A DNA stretch of 64,000 nt. It comes from Hetaerina americana. Taxonomy: Eukaryota > Arthropoda > Insecta > Odonata > Calopterygidae. The stretch spans positions 1,314,501 through 1,378,500 of the forward strand of contig JAKTNV010000009.1 in the NCBI GenBank assembly GCA_022747635.1, read 5' to 3'. Positions within the stretch are counted from its first letter, which is position 1. Every line of letters starts with the position of its first letter. Of the stretch, positions 42,886 through 54,290 are shown piece by piece. A model generated the notes under the pieces. That model did no database searches. It saw only the letters and a list, made by a program, of their open reading frames with translations, and had not been told where the DNA came from. The translations under genes were made by a program, and so were the position numbers.

Positions 42886-44696
42886 ATTGATAGGAGGCAC
42901 AAAATATTTATTTGGTAGTTGTGTCCATCGAAAAAGCTACCTTAACCGGTAGATTACCTAATAATAATAAATATATATGCTTATATATATAGTAATAGAT
43001 TACTAATAATGTAAAGCACACTTGACTAATTCGCCTCGGCAATCAAAGATCTAGGACGTGTTGGCGATATATTTGCGTTTACGTCTCCCTTCTGCAAACT
43101 CTATCGTTTACTCGCCGTCGTTTCAGTGCTAACAAGGCATCGTGCATTTAACCAGAGAAAATAAACCTTTGGGCCTCGACTCTCTTGGGAAGTATTCTCT
43201 TGTATCCAGGGGCGATCGGATGAGAGGCTGTTTAGTTATTTTTTGACTTGCCTCTTGACAAAAAAAATGCCTACGAAAAGTGACCAAAGACCCCATGGAA
43301 TGCAAGTAGGTATTCATATTGAGACGATGATTACTTGAGCCTTTCGTTGGTTGACCCTAAAATAAGACTGCTATCTCTGACAGTGGTATACTATCATATT
43401 GGAGTCCGTTTTTATGGTTTCATTCGTCTAAGTTTATCAAGGCCATTATCACTTGACTTGGCCGTAACTAGGTGGACGTACGAATATTGGGTATAAATGA
43501 CTTCGCGCGCATTTTAAACAATACCGTTTTATCAAAGCACCCGGTGTCAGCGGCACTGGCTCTCCATCAACATCGTCCCACGTAACTGCAGCCAATGGTC
43601 GTGTTTTGTCCTGTTTGCCGCTGCCGTGGAGAAGACAGGTGTTAATCCAATAAGGGCGACGTCTCCATTCGCAGAAGATGTTTCAGCAGAATAATCGTGG
43701 CGAGTCATGAGTCAGTCAGTTTGCGCGGATTCCATGGTTTACTTTTCATATTTCAATGGACCGCGAGGAGAATAATCGCACCGAGATTGCCAAGGGAAAC
43801 ATCGATCGCTCGCCTCTTTAATGTCCGACGGATAATTTTTAATTGATTCTTTGCTCGATTCCCCGTATGCCATGCATTGATGCTGTTCCTACGGGTGAAA
43901 TTTGTAGTCCCATAGTTCACCCGACATTGAGAAAGCATCACAGTGGTACACTTTATGTAGAAGTACTGATCATGTGTGTATTTTTGTCCCATTTCATTGT
44001 TGGCTTCGCTCCTCATACGAGAGAGATAGAGAGGCGCAATGCGTCACGGACGATTCGTTAGAACGCCTTTGAATTAACCCAGACGCCATAATCACTTTGA
44101 GCTGATTCATTTCATTAATAATTGGATTTAATTTCTTTTGGCTGGATATCGACTGGAGATCAATTTATTAATGGAAGTGTTATTGCTGCAATGCAATTAG
44201 GAAACTCTCCGTGTCCGTGTCTACTCCCAGTTCAGGCAATGCAAACTGAATATTATATTTTTACTTCTTATAAATATGAGACAATTGTTGTCGAGATTTT
44301 TTGGATTCCATGTATGATGATAGAAAATTAACCAAAACAAAGAGATTTTGAGTTCCACAAAAACTATATTAATTTTTTAAACTATGTTCCCTACACTATG
44401 CAATGCTAAATGTATTCCGAAATTAATTGCCATTATAAGTTTGGCAATTACTATTTTGAATATGCTATAGTGCAACGAAACTAGTGATATGTCTATATCT
44501 TTTGGGAAATTATTATCATTCGCACATGAATATTTTTGGTAACTAGTCTTTTAATATATGAGGCAGCTCTTCCCACGGAGAGAATAGATTGAAATGTACT
44601 CGTAGCATATTTGCCAAAATTACTCTCTCGCAACTAGTCCCACTACTCGGTCCCCATTACTGCCATTACTCTCATTACTCTCCCCCAACTAGTCCC
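42886..44696. other. No gene recognised
   Basis: A minor dispersed repeat at 42895-42965 matches 18205-18255. The remainder is AT-rich single-copy-looking sequence. A run of similar 'ctcgcaactagtcccactac' phrases near 44628-44700 is a short local repeat. Confidence 0.45.
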
Positions 44697-45130
44697 AACT
44701 AGGTCCCTTTCAAAAACCGCAAGGCGGCTTTCCGAGTGGCACGGGCGGTAAAAAAGGAGAAATACCGTGGACTGGCCGAGAGCATTCGCGTCGCCCACGA
44801 GTACAAGATTACTGTCCGCCTGGGTGCCATCATCGTTGGGGCCCTCGGGTCCTGGGACAGAAAAAACGATGCGATTTTATCCCGACTCGGCATCCAGAAG
44901 GGCAGGGCTCGTGGGCTGAGCAGGAAAATGTGTTCGGCAGCCATCAGGGTATCCACGGACATCTACCGGAAGCATATGAAGTTGCAGGACCGGTAGCGTC
45001 CTCTAGTGCATATAGTGGTGTTTAAGGGACATGCAGGTTTTTTATATATTCTTGGACTGGTAGGGACATATCCATTGCCCTCGGGACGTGGATAACTCCA
45101 CCTGGAGAATAAATTTTAATGTATATGTTA
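44697..45130 (+). pseudogene. C-terminus of another LINE (R2-like polyprotein tail)
   Basis: The open frame to the stop at 44996 encodes RVARAVKKEKYRGLAESIRV, then IIVGALGSWDRKNDAILSRLGI, then RGLSRKMCSAAIRVSTDIYRKHM. The pattern 'K-EKY--L---------V----IVG-LG-WD--N---L--L-I' followed by a final 'W/S-DIY--H' is one I associate with the ends of R2/NeSL-type and similar LINE polyproteins. The 5' part is missing, and a ~130-base 3' UTR ending AT-rich follows. Assignment to a clade is tentative. Confidence 0.55.
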
Positions 45131-46261
45131 CTAAATATGTAAATAAAATAGGAGAGGATTGCAAATTATGAGAACTCGGAGTAAGAAATCTGATAAATAT
45201 CTCATTAGTACTGGAGGAGAGATACGATCCACCATTTTGGTATTGTTTTGATATAATTTTAGAAAGCCCATACTTAAAAGGTATCGTGCTCACGAAACTA
45301 ATTCGTACAAGTCGGGATGAATTTCGTAATTACGGATGTTTAAAATCCAAAGGTAAAAACGGGGTAAGCAATATCGGGGCATGTTCTGTCTTCTCCCCAG
45401 CAAGGATCCCACGTGGGATTGGCAGCGCTCTAAATAACCACGGACGGAGTCTCCCTTTGGATGAACCAAGGGGGCCGAGGAGAAGCGGAAGGGGGGGGGG
45501 CGTCAGCGTGAGCCCGCCGAGCTAATCCCAGGATTTGGCGCGGATGCGTTGCTCCATAAATAAGCAATAAATAATGCTAAAGGTCGAGTGGCTTTTTGTT
45601 TGCCATTATTCTGTCGCAGATTGCGATCAATGAGAATGTCGACTTCGCAAGCCGTTTTCAGTTCCGCAAAGGGTGGATTCGGTGAAGGGACAAAACCGGA
45701 AACATGCAAATGAAAGAATACATATCCTTGCTACTCATCCGCAATTCGATTCGAATCGAGGTTTGGCTTCTCAGGGAAAATGCTCACAGCAGCAGTTTGC
45801 TTGGAATGTTAAGTAAATAGATGAATGCACCCGAAGAGATAATTCGGGTGAAGGTATCTACGGAGCGTGCAAACATTTAACGAGTCGCATAGAATAAAAT
45901 AAATTGAGCTCTCGTAATTCAATAAAATAAAATATTTTTTTTATCAAAAAAATATTTTTACTTTATTTTATTAAGTCATATCAAAAGTTCGATATAATGT
46001 TTTACAGGTCGACTCTAAATAATATAAATCTACTCTGACATGACATCTATATTTCAACGAGAGAACTCCCCACATCTCACTCTTCAATAAATAAGAAATT
46101 AGTTCGGCATTTCACTCAATATTTCGACTTGCTTGCTTGCCCTTCGAGATTTCTTTAGTCCTCCAAGCCGTGTCTACGCGTTCAGCCTGCGCCTGCGCAG
46201 CATAAAGCTATTTTTCGCTCTCGGAGGAAGTTATGGGCATTGTAACGAGAGGGTTCTACTA
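45131..46261. other. No gene recognised; AT-rich inverted repeat
   Basis: A G run lies at 45491-45500. An AT-rich inverted repeat of about 60 bases lies at 45918-45982 (arms 'aataaaataaaatattttt' type). Near 46185 the phrase 'gcgcctgcgcagc' resembles an NRF-1 site, with no gene to attach to. Confidence 0.4.
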
Positions 46262-46493
46262 GTTCATGTTATTTAGGCCCCACTTAGAATATGCTGCAAG
46301 TGCATGGGATCCTCACGAAGTTGGCTGCATTTGGAACTATTTGGAGTGCAATGTAGATCAGCCTGGTTTGTGAAAAATTGTTATGAATATGTTAACAGTG
46401 TCACGACACTATTGGAAGAATTAGAATGGGAGCCACTAGTTAACCGTAGGCGTAAATATAGATTAAATTTACGGCGTAAAGTACGGGTTTAAC
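46262..46493 (+). pseudogene. CR1-like LINE fragment (family E-like C-terminal region)
   Basis: Encodes LFRPHLEYAASAWDPHEVG, then after a frame change a stretch parallel to the RGARFVK-CYDK---V--ILEEL-WE-L--RR block of CR1-like ORF2. It resembles 62290-62500 more than family A. Short and broken at both ends. Confidence 0.7.
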
Positions 46494-47175
46494 ATCCTGA
46501 GATTGTGATTGCGCCGCCCCCACTCCATTCTTCTATCGGCTCATCTATTCATGCATACAACTTTATTCTCTTTAACTATCATTATTACTGGCTCCTTGTG
46601 TCTCATCCAATCGCCTCCTCTGCATACGTTCCCGTCTGCCTTTCTCTCGATGACTGCCGCCTTCACCAATCAACGTCTCCATGCCTCAAACTGCGCGTCC
46701 GATTGGACGCTTCTCTTTCCTAAGAAACGCATCGGGCGGAAAATCTTCGCACAGCATTCCATCCCCGCGCCGCCATTGCTTCTTTTCTTCTGCTTTCCGC
46801 TTCTATCCATGTCTCGCGTCCACTGGTCACCGTGCTCCAGATATATGTATCAGCAAAGTACTTCCTTGTTTACAGACTTGCATTGCCTGTTCTGAGTAGA
46901 CATTCGCTTCAAGTACAATGATTTCTTTAGCAGTGGTGTTCTACAAGTTACTTCTTCTCCGTTCATCCAATCGCCTCTTATTCTGTCTTAGCAATACTCT
47001 ACGACTTCCATGTCGGTTCAGTTCCTACGTGGCGTGGAGTGTTAGGAGCTCTCGAGGACATATCAGTTTTGAGAGGCCGAACGCATAACATCTCCATGAG
47101 GCAGGTTAATGCTGGAAATATTGGATCGCTTTGGTCACTGAAGGCCGCGATAAAAGGGAGAAAGCCAGGTGTTGC
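46494..47175. other. No gene recognised
   Basis: Overlapping frames of 60-128 codons, rich in Ser, His and Leu, without recognisable domains or repeats. Confidence 0.45.
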
Positions 47176-47330
47176 GGGTATGGTGTGTGGCAGGGAGTGA
47201 ATACACAACCATATTAATTTTGAGCCGAATATTTTTACCCCTACCGCGGTCGGTCAATGTTATTCTAATCCCTTATCGTTCATGGAAAAAAGACGTCTTA
47301 AATCTATCTTTTCTACCCTTAGTTGAGTGG
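47176..47330 (-). mobile_element. LINE family E 3' end (truncated)
   Basis: On the minus strand, 'acgataagggattagaataac', a GACCGCGGTAGGGGTAAAAAT-type stretch and a CCCTGCCACACACC hairpin arm match the 3' region of family E copies at 59480-59610 and 61760-61905. Non-coding. Confidence 0.65.
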
Positions 47331-47714
47331 GCTAGGGGATGGAACAGAATATAGTTTTTTTGGACATCATGAAGGTAGGTAGTAGTTAGGACGAAACGTA
47401 GAAGAGGCCATCGCGGGGATAACAACATAACGTTTCCGCCATAAATATAAGCTAATGGGCGTTAAGGACCTTCATTAACCTACTTATCTGTAATAGGTAG
47501 AATACCTAGAATGAATATAGTAATAGGTTGGGTATAAATAATTAAAATGTCGAAGGCATAATCCATGGGCGATAGCCAAATTTTTAATTTCAATATCTGA
47601 GATGTGTTTGCATTTTAATTAGAGGCAATAATGAGCCCCGGTTATAATTTTGTTTCCTTTAGTTGGCTCCTTTTGTGAACCATTAACTCTGCTCTTTTAA
47701 ATACTTCGACATAG

Positions 47715-47910
47715 ACGTAAATACTCCCCGATCCACCAAAAAGGTCTATGGCACGGGGTGCAAGCACCAGTTGGGAAGGTTAGGTGATGAGGGAGGATAT
47801 GGAAGGGGAAGGCGAAAGGGAAAAGTATTCGCTAAAAGACACGTGAAAATTTGTATTCATACTGAAGGAAGACTTGATTCAAAGCATGGGTTAATTCACC
47901 CAATAAATTA
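47715..47910 (-). mobile_element. LINE family D 3' end (truncated)
   Basis: Aligns with 300-470 over most of its length, including 'caccagttgggaagg', 'gagggaggat' and 'ctgaaggaagacttgattca'. Minus-strand, non-coding. The stretch 47331-47714 before it shows nothing recognisable. Confidence 0.6.
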
Positions 47911-48848
47911 GTCATTTGTTATTCGAAAAAAGGGAATAAAAACGAATTCTAACCAGTTACACGACAGAATTCTGGAGTGATATCCTTAATGATGGGTGCA
48001 TTCATATCCCGAGTTATTTTTATGAACGGAGCAATGGAAGTGCTGCAATCGATCCTGGTTGCCTGGCTACTCCATTCCGCATCAAAGACAAGCTTGTGTC
48101 TTCCAGGAGACAATGTCGGTCGTCGATTGATGCATAAAGCTTCTTTTCCTCGTGGTTCCCCCGACTTCATCACCGGAATTAGGTAACTGATAACTGGGAG
48201 TAACTGCTTTATTTTGAATCCTTAACAATCATAACCAGCCTTCTTATTACTGCACAATTAGCAACTACATAATATGTGAACGTTGACTGCGGATCGGCTT
48301 TCACCTAAAAGTGTATATTATTTAGTCATGTGACTCTCCATTCTTGCCAATCTGGGTATCCGTCGCTGTCCGACCTAAAAAGAGAGCATTGACCGCACAA
48401 ATGGGAAAGATGCGCGGAAATTGATCAGGAATAGAACTGAAAGTTTTGCTATTTAATTCTGGTTAAAAATTTAACTAAATATTGAGACACAAAGAAAGGG
48501 CACTCACACATGTGATCGACGGGCAACCGGCATTCTTCCGAATACCATTCTCTGGGGAAGAACAGAGAGAGAATGTAGTAGTGGGGGGGAAGGAGGTGAA
48601 ATAGGAAGGGAGGAGGGGGTGAGAGGGGATGGTGGCTATTGGATGGCTTCAGCGGGCTGAGTTGAGTCCGGAAGGTTATAAAGACTGAAGCACCCATATG
48701 TGGGCCATCTCGTGTGTTCTCACCTCTATTCTGCTTACGGATTCGAGGAGGGTTTCATTTGCCGAAACGGAGACGCAGTCATCTACCTCGTCGTATCTTT
48801 CTCCCGCCGCGTCGTAAAGCCAACTGACGACTGCTTCTCCGATATAAA
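47911..48848. other. No gene recognised
   Basis: Short frames on both strands (47949-48186, 48449-48697) without known domains. A purine-rich run lies at 48560-48640. Confidence 0.45.
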
Positions 48849-49411
48849 TTCATCACTATTCAGTGAAAGTGTATGGTGAGAAGTATATGGACATCAAAAA
48901 CGTGGGGAAGTGGTGCAGGGAGTTTTTTGACGGCCAGGAAAACGTTCACGATGAGCAGCGGTCGGGGCGGCCGAGGTTGCAGGAATCAACGGTGGCTCCA
49001 ATTGACGAGATGGTGCGCAATAACCGGAGGATTACCCTTCATGAGATGAAGGAAGGCCTTTATGAAGAGAAAGGCTACTTTTCCGTGCAGAATATTGTAC
49101 CGGAGATCCTCGGTTAGAACATGGTGTCTCAGCAAAGGAGTGTGTTTGCATCATGACAATGCACGTCCACATATGTCACATCAAACGACCACCCTACTCT
49201 ATGAATTCGGCTGGGATATCATCGACTACCCTCCTTGCACTGCGGGCATTACCCCCAGCGATTACAACCGTTTCCTGCTCTAAAAAAACTCCTTGGAGGA
49301 CAGAAATTAGAGTCAGACGAGGAAGTGCAAGAAACAGTTGTCAGTTGGCTTCGTGACGCGGCGGGGGAAAGGTACGACGCCGGTATTAAAAGGCTGGTTA
49401 CAAGGATGTAA
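48849..49411 (+). pseudogene. Mariner transposase M4, middle deleted
   Basis: The N-terminal piece (48863-49117) has KVYGEKYMDIKNVGKWCREF, NVHDEQRSGRPRLQES, NNRRITLHEM and VQNIVPEILG, the mariner DNA-binding region. After a deletion near 49115 a second frame gives CLHHDNARPHMSHQT...GITPSDYNRFL, where the two catalytic Asp are 34 residues apart (DD34D). SWLRDAAGERYDAGIKRLVTR follows and ends at 49411. The GDE block and clear terminal repeats were not found. Confidence 0.85.
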
Positions 49412-51579
49412 AATTGATTGATCGTCAAGGTGACTATGTAGGGAAATAGGTAAATGCTCAGCCTTTCCTACGATCTACACAAAATTGAGAGTAAATTTGA
49501 TTTTTCATGAAAAAAATAGGAATGCGAATGCGAAAAAAGGCGAATGATGTTTACACTCTGAAATTTTTGCATTGAAATACACATTAGCAGATGACTCTGA
49601 GAAAAGTTGCTGTTGCGGCATCTCCCGCAGTTTCTTTGGAATTTGAACAGGGTATTGGTTTTTTTGAGAAATTAGGATGGAGTGTTTACGGCGGAAAAAG
49701 TGGTATGAACCTTTGTCATAAAAGGGAGGAGAGGCATGACTATGGTTAGTGGTCTATGAAAACAGAGATTTTCGTTCGGTGGATGAGTTGGTGCTGGGAG
49801 CAATGGGGAGTCCGGGATTGGTTGTTTTTATTTAGTTTTGGTAGAAAATAGAAGTAGGGGTGTTGGGATGAGGGGGTGGGAGGGAAGGAGTTGTCTACGG
49901 GTGAGAGGCTTTCTTTGGATCCATATATGGTTATAAAGGAGAGGACTTCCTACTGGTTGATTGGCTGGGAAGCGTAAAAGAGGGGTCGTTTAGCCGTCGC
50001 AACCCCGCTGGGACGTAGTCTTCTTCTTTAGCTCGACGACGCATGACCCTTTGTTCACGGTCCTGATTATGATGTCTTAGTTTGACGATAAATGTTCGAT
50101 AGGATGCGTATCGCAGCTGGAATGGTTTACCGGCGGCTTTAAGGACTCCAGGAGTGATTTATCGGATGGCCTTTTTGAAAGAATGCAGTAAATTAAGTCT
50201 CCCGGCATGGAAAAGCAATCCACAGGCCCCTGTTCGCAGCTCCAGCGCCCTTAATGAAATCCGATGAATGGCACGGCGGTCAGCAAAGAGGAGAGCGCAT
50301 CAGTATGCATCCCCTCCTACTCAGACATTCCCCCCCCCCCCCCTGCACGCCTTGCCAAGAAAGTGTCGACATTAGCAAGGAACGAAACGTCAGCGGAGTG
50401 AAAAGAGTGGATTGAGTTCCCTGATCCATGTCTTCCTTCTCTCCCTGGCGGTATATTGAGAGCGGAGGGGACTCGATTTAATGTTACGGTTTGTCATCCA
50501 CTTTTCCGGCGAAACCCGAAAATTCACGCCCACGGTCGCATTAATATCCTCGCCGCGGAGTCGTTTGCTGAATGAGGGAAAAGTGCGCGTCGATGTGGAA
50601 TCCAGGCTAAACCATGCGAGTTTTTCAATTTTTGAGAGGAAAAAAAACGTAAGACTTGAAAGTATTTCGCACCCACCGACGTATCGACAACGTCATCGAT
50701 CACGTCAGTGTAAACAGTGCAATGGCTGATCACTGCAATTGCGGGAGGATTGACCTATGTACCACTTAGAAGAATAAGAGTGATGCAGAGGGGAAAGATG
50801 CGGGTGACGGCAAAATGATGCAATATTTTTTAAATCAGTAATGGTGATAAAATGCGACTAAATGACGCCCACCCATTTTGAAAATCGCACTTGACTCTGA
50901 TGCCATCGTTGTAATGATACATGTGCGTAACTGAAATGCTGATGCGTAGTGACAATACTATCTTGCCAAATGAAATTCTATGCGAGATTGGAAAAACAGA
51001 AGAAGTTCCACTGAATTTTACTAAAAAACCCGTTTTCGTCGAACATTCGACATCTTCGGTTACAATTCGAGCCAGTGGAGCCGATACCGTAGAATTAATT
51101 CGAAGTGCTATGATTTGCGAATCATCCCCATATTCACCAGAACAATGAATTGACTGGTATGATAAAATTAAAAGTTGTTTTGATTGATTACTTTTAGTTT
51201 TAATTTTTAAGAATCCCGCCTTTACTGGAAACGAAGATGTATACGCAGGAGAATACGATGAAAATGTCCCATGATGCAGTAGAATCCTTTCAGTTCTACA
51301 GGTAGAAATAGAGTTTGCCGAAATAAAGGACGAAAATGAATTGTTTAGAACGGTTTCGGAACACAAAAAAGGGTTATATCATTTCATAAAACAATTTTTT
51401 TTTGCATTGGCATTTATTCGGAGTGACGGGGGAATACAGCGTTCGAAATTTACAAATTTGACCTAACAGTTGTTGATTGTGTCTGCATTTCCCATCCACA
51501 AGGCTGTCCAATCAGATTCCTGACTGCGCGGTACTTGACTGCCGGCCCTATATTGGGCGGACAATAAAGCTTCGAGAAA
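49412..51579. other. No gene recognised
   Basis: A C run lies at 50329-50343. A 178-codon minus-strand frame at 50830-51366 matches nothing I know, and has no repeats or clear motif. The rest is mixed sequence. Confidence 0.4.
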
Positions 51580-52103
51580 TACCGTCGACCTGAAGACTCA
51601 GGAAGGTTGGCAGGGAAACTGTCGTCACCAAAAGACAGGCAGGTGGATGGAGAACCCGGAAATGCGTAGACAAACAGTTCAACGCCGCGGAAACCGTGGA
51701 ACGAGTTTTATACGATCTCTACGGGGATGAGATTCACAGGAATACCCCGAAATTCGAGAAGCTTTGGAGGAAGAAAGGAAGACTTTTGTCTTCCCTAGCA
51801 TTTCTTCAACGTTGCCGTGATACTGACACCGTTGCAATTTGTGTGGAGGTAAAGCAGTATCTGAACGCCAGAGCGGCCGGGAAGGTCCCGAGCCGAACCA
51901 GCGAGGCACTACTGAGGGAACCCATCCACAACATGCAGCATGACCTACAGTTGATCTCCGGAGAACTATATCGGCTTCATCTGAAGTTGCGCTCTACCTT
52001 GGCGGCCGAAGACTGGAACACGGCGGAAAAGATATCGCACGACTCATCCCAAGCCACGGAGACGGCTAACCGGGAAACTAAAATCAAGAAATTCAATCAA
52101 TAA
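51580..52103 (+). pseudogene. PLE N-terminal domain P4 behind a hammerhead-like module
   Basis: The 135-codon frame at 51696-52103 encodes FEKLWRKKGRLLSSLAFLQR, CRDTDTVAI, RTSEALLREPIHNM and LISGELYRLHLKLRSTLAAEDW. It follows the pattern of the domain preceding the RT in Penelope-like proteins (FL--CRD ... L---S--LY-LHL-L). Upstream, 51590-51596 is CTGAAGA with GAAA at 51615-51618, in the position expected for a PLE terminal repeat. The frame ends at TAA before the RT region and no RT follows. Confidence 0.62.
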
Positions 52104-52470
52104 AAAGCGATGGGCCATAAAAACTCCAATTACTGGAAATTAGTCATAGTCAATTCTTCACATTTTTTGAAAGTAGTATCTAATCACTTTTTATTCAGTA
52201 AAACGATTATATAGCAATTCACTTCGGAAGCTAATTGCTTTCAGTTAAAATGAAACTTCGCTTTATGAGCACCCAGCATTACCGGCAAAAACATTGTTGA
52301 AATGATTCGCTGAACGAGCCACGTTTCGCATCTTCAGTCTGTTTCTAACACCCTTTCCTCAAAACAGTTTTTTATTACATATATTCTCATTCCATAAATA
52401 TCACACTATCAAACTATCAAGTTTCTAGTGCGCCCAGCAACGCTTGTAAATCCTTGGCCTGCTAAAGTGA
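52104..52470. other. No gene recognised
   Basis: AT-rich spacer between the PLE piece and the minus-strand RTE-like LINE. No frames of interest. Confidence 0.5.
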
Positions 52471-54290
52471 AACTTACGCAAACCTAACTGATTTTATTAA
52501 TTCTCCACCGACCTTCGTTTCTCTCTCCGGTTCTTCCCATGCGTCTTTAGCATTCTCTCTACAAACTCGTTGAACAGCATAGACGGTAATGAAATCCCCT
52601 TCCTTATCCCTGTGACCAACACTATACATCCCGACTATCCATCCATCCGCCTCTCCCAAAACCTGAGACATTCTGAGGTTTGCAGATAAGTCTCCAATCC
52701 CTCCATTTTTTTAACAATACATTCACCTCCCTAATTCCTTCTATCGAACACTAGTTTGATCTAATTCGCCTTTTCAAAATCTACGAAACAGGCAAATACG
52801 TCCAGATTGTATTCTATATTCCTCTCGATTAGTGATCTCATTATTGAAAAGCATCACGCGTGCCTCTCCCCTTCCTAAACCCAAACTGATGATCCCCTAA
52901 GTAATCATTTGCCCTACTCTCTATCCTTTTGTTTATGATCCTGAGAACAACTTTAGCTGCGTGGGATATCAAAATAATTGTCCTATAGTCCTCACGTGAT
53001 ATAACCTTTACCTTTTTCGGAATAGGAACTAAAACTGATCTCACAGTCTTCCGGCCAGATTCCTTCCTCATAGATGCTACCAATCAGCCCATATAAAATC
53101 TTCCTCCCTTATTCTCCTAAAAAATTCAGTAGTTCCGCAGGAATGTTATCCACCCCCACGGTCTCATTTAGTTCCATCTCCCTTAATGCCTTTTCTATCT
53201 CATCGTCGAGTATGCCTGGCCCTAAGCTATCTTCCTCAACGTCATGTTCCACTTCTATGTCTAACTCTGTTGGTCTAAGTTCTTTACTGTACAGTTCTTC
53301 TATATATTCCTTCCATTTCTCTTGGATCTTCCTTGGTTCAAATGATATTATCCCTACAATATCTTTCATTGTTTCATTTTCCCTTCTTACTTCCTAGCAG
53401 GTCTTTTGCATTCCTGTACGACAAACCGATTGCGAACCTTTTCTGCAAAATTTCCATATCCTCGCACCTCGCCAGGCGCCTCTTTCCGTTTGCCGACTCA
53501 GTTTTTATTCAAATCTTTATACTTTCTTCTTCATAATTCTCTATTTACATCTTCTATTTTATTCCCCCTATATCTTCGTAATCATCTGGTCTATTATCTA
53601 TATTTTCCTTGGGGCCCTTCAAATTACTCTTCCCGTAGTTTCCTTTTCGGCTGTCACTATGTCCTCTCTTTTCTTCTATTATATCCCTCTCTTTCTCAAT
53701 CACAATTTTCTCTAAAGTCCACGGACAATCCCATCCCATTATCGGGGTTAACGCTGACGAATTCCATTTCTTCAACCGCCTTCAATGTTTTCCCTTTTGA
53801 ATCTGACGTTATTGTTTATTGGTGCCAAATTATAATCTGAATCTGCTCCCATTGCCGGGAATCTGCGTGGCCGCGTTGTTCCTGACTGTGAACTTAATCA
53901 TAATATAACTTGATTTACACCTTCGTGAATGCTCGTGAATTTTTCATCATACCTATTTTTCTGTTTAAACCAAGTGTTCGTTATAATAGACCCCTATCTC
54001 CCGCAGAGCTCTATTGCTTTCTCTTTGCGGTCGTTCATCGTTCCTGTCACCTCACTTCTGCCTTTTCCTTCGCCTAACGCCGCGTTTCAAATCCCTATCG
54101 AACGTTTCCTCCCAAGAACGCCCTCAATCATTTCCTCCAATTGACCGCATACCCTGTACACTCCTTCCTCTCGACGAATGCTGGGTGCCATGTAGACCTG
54201 AGCAATTACAAAGTTCGTTAGTTCAGTTTTAACTTCTCCTTGTAACATTCCATCACCCGCCTGCTGTATCTTTCCTGCGGCTCATCCCAC
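52471..54290 (-). pseudogene. RTE-like LINE R2, truncated and frameshifted
   Basis: On the minus strand: endonuclease region (~54260-53900: LTNFVIAQVYMAPSIRREE, then ELCGR and NTWF-like pieces), linker (53369-53109) with IQEKWKEYIEELYSKELRPT, LGPGILDDEIEKALREMELN and VGVDNIPAELLNFLGE. The RT follows (53083-52500) with VLVPIPKKVKVISREDYRTI, RIESRANDYLGDHQFGFRKG and a late GGELIKSVRFA block. The linker is very similar to that of R1 (30250-30400), so both belong to one family. The C-terminus is missing and at least five frame breaks occur. Confidence 0.82.

Noticed and set aside
46180..46200. NRF-1-like site (gcgcctgcgcagc)
   Set aside because: A single short match without any gene nearby is expected by chance in a 64-kb window.
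46505..46899. Overlapping frames up to 128 codons
   Set aside because: No recognisable domain, no splice or repeat context, and overlapping alternatives in several frames.
50830..51366. 178-codon minus-strand frame as a possible host gene
   Set aside because: No motif, no family resemblance, composition like the surrounding non-coding DNA. Listed only as an unassigned frame.
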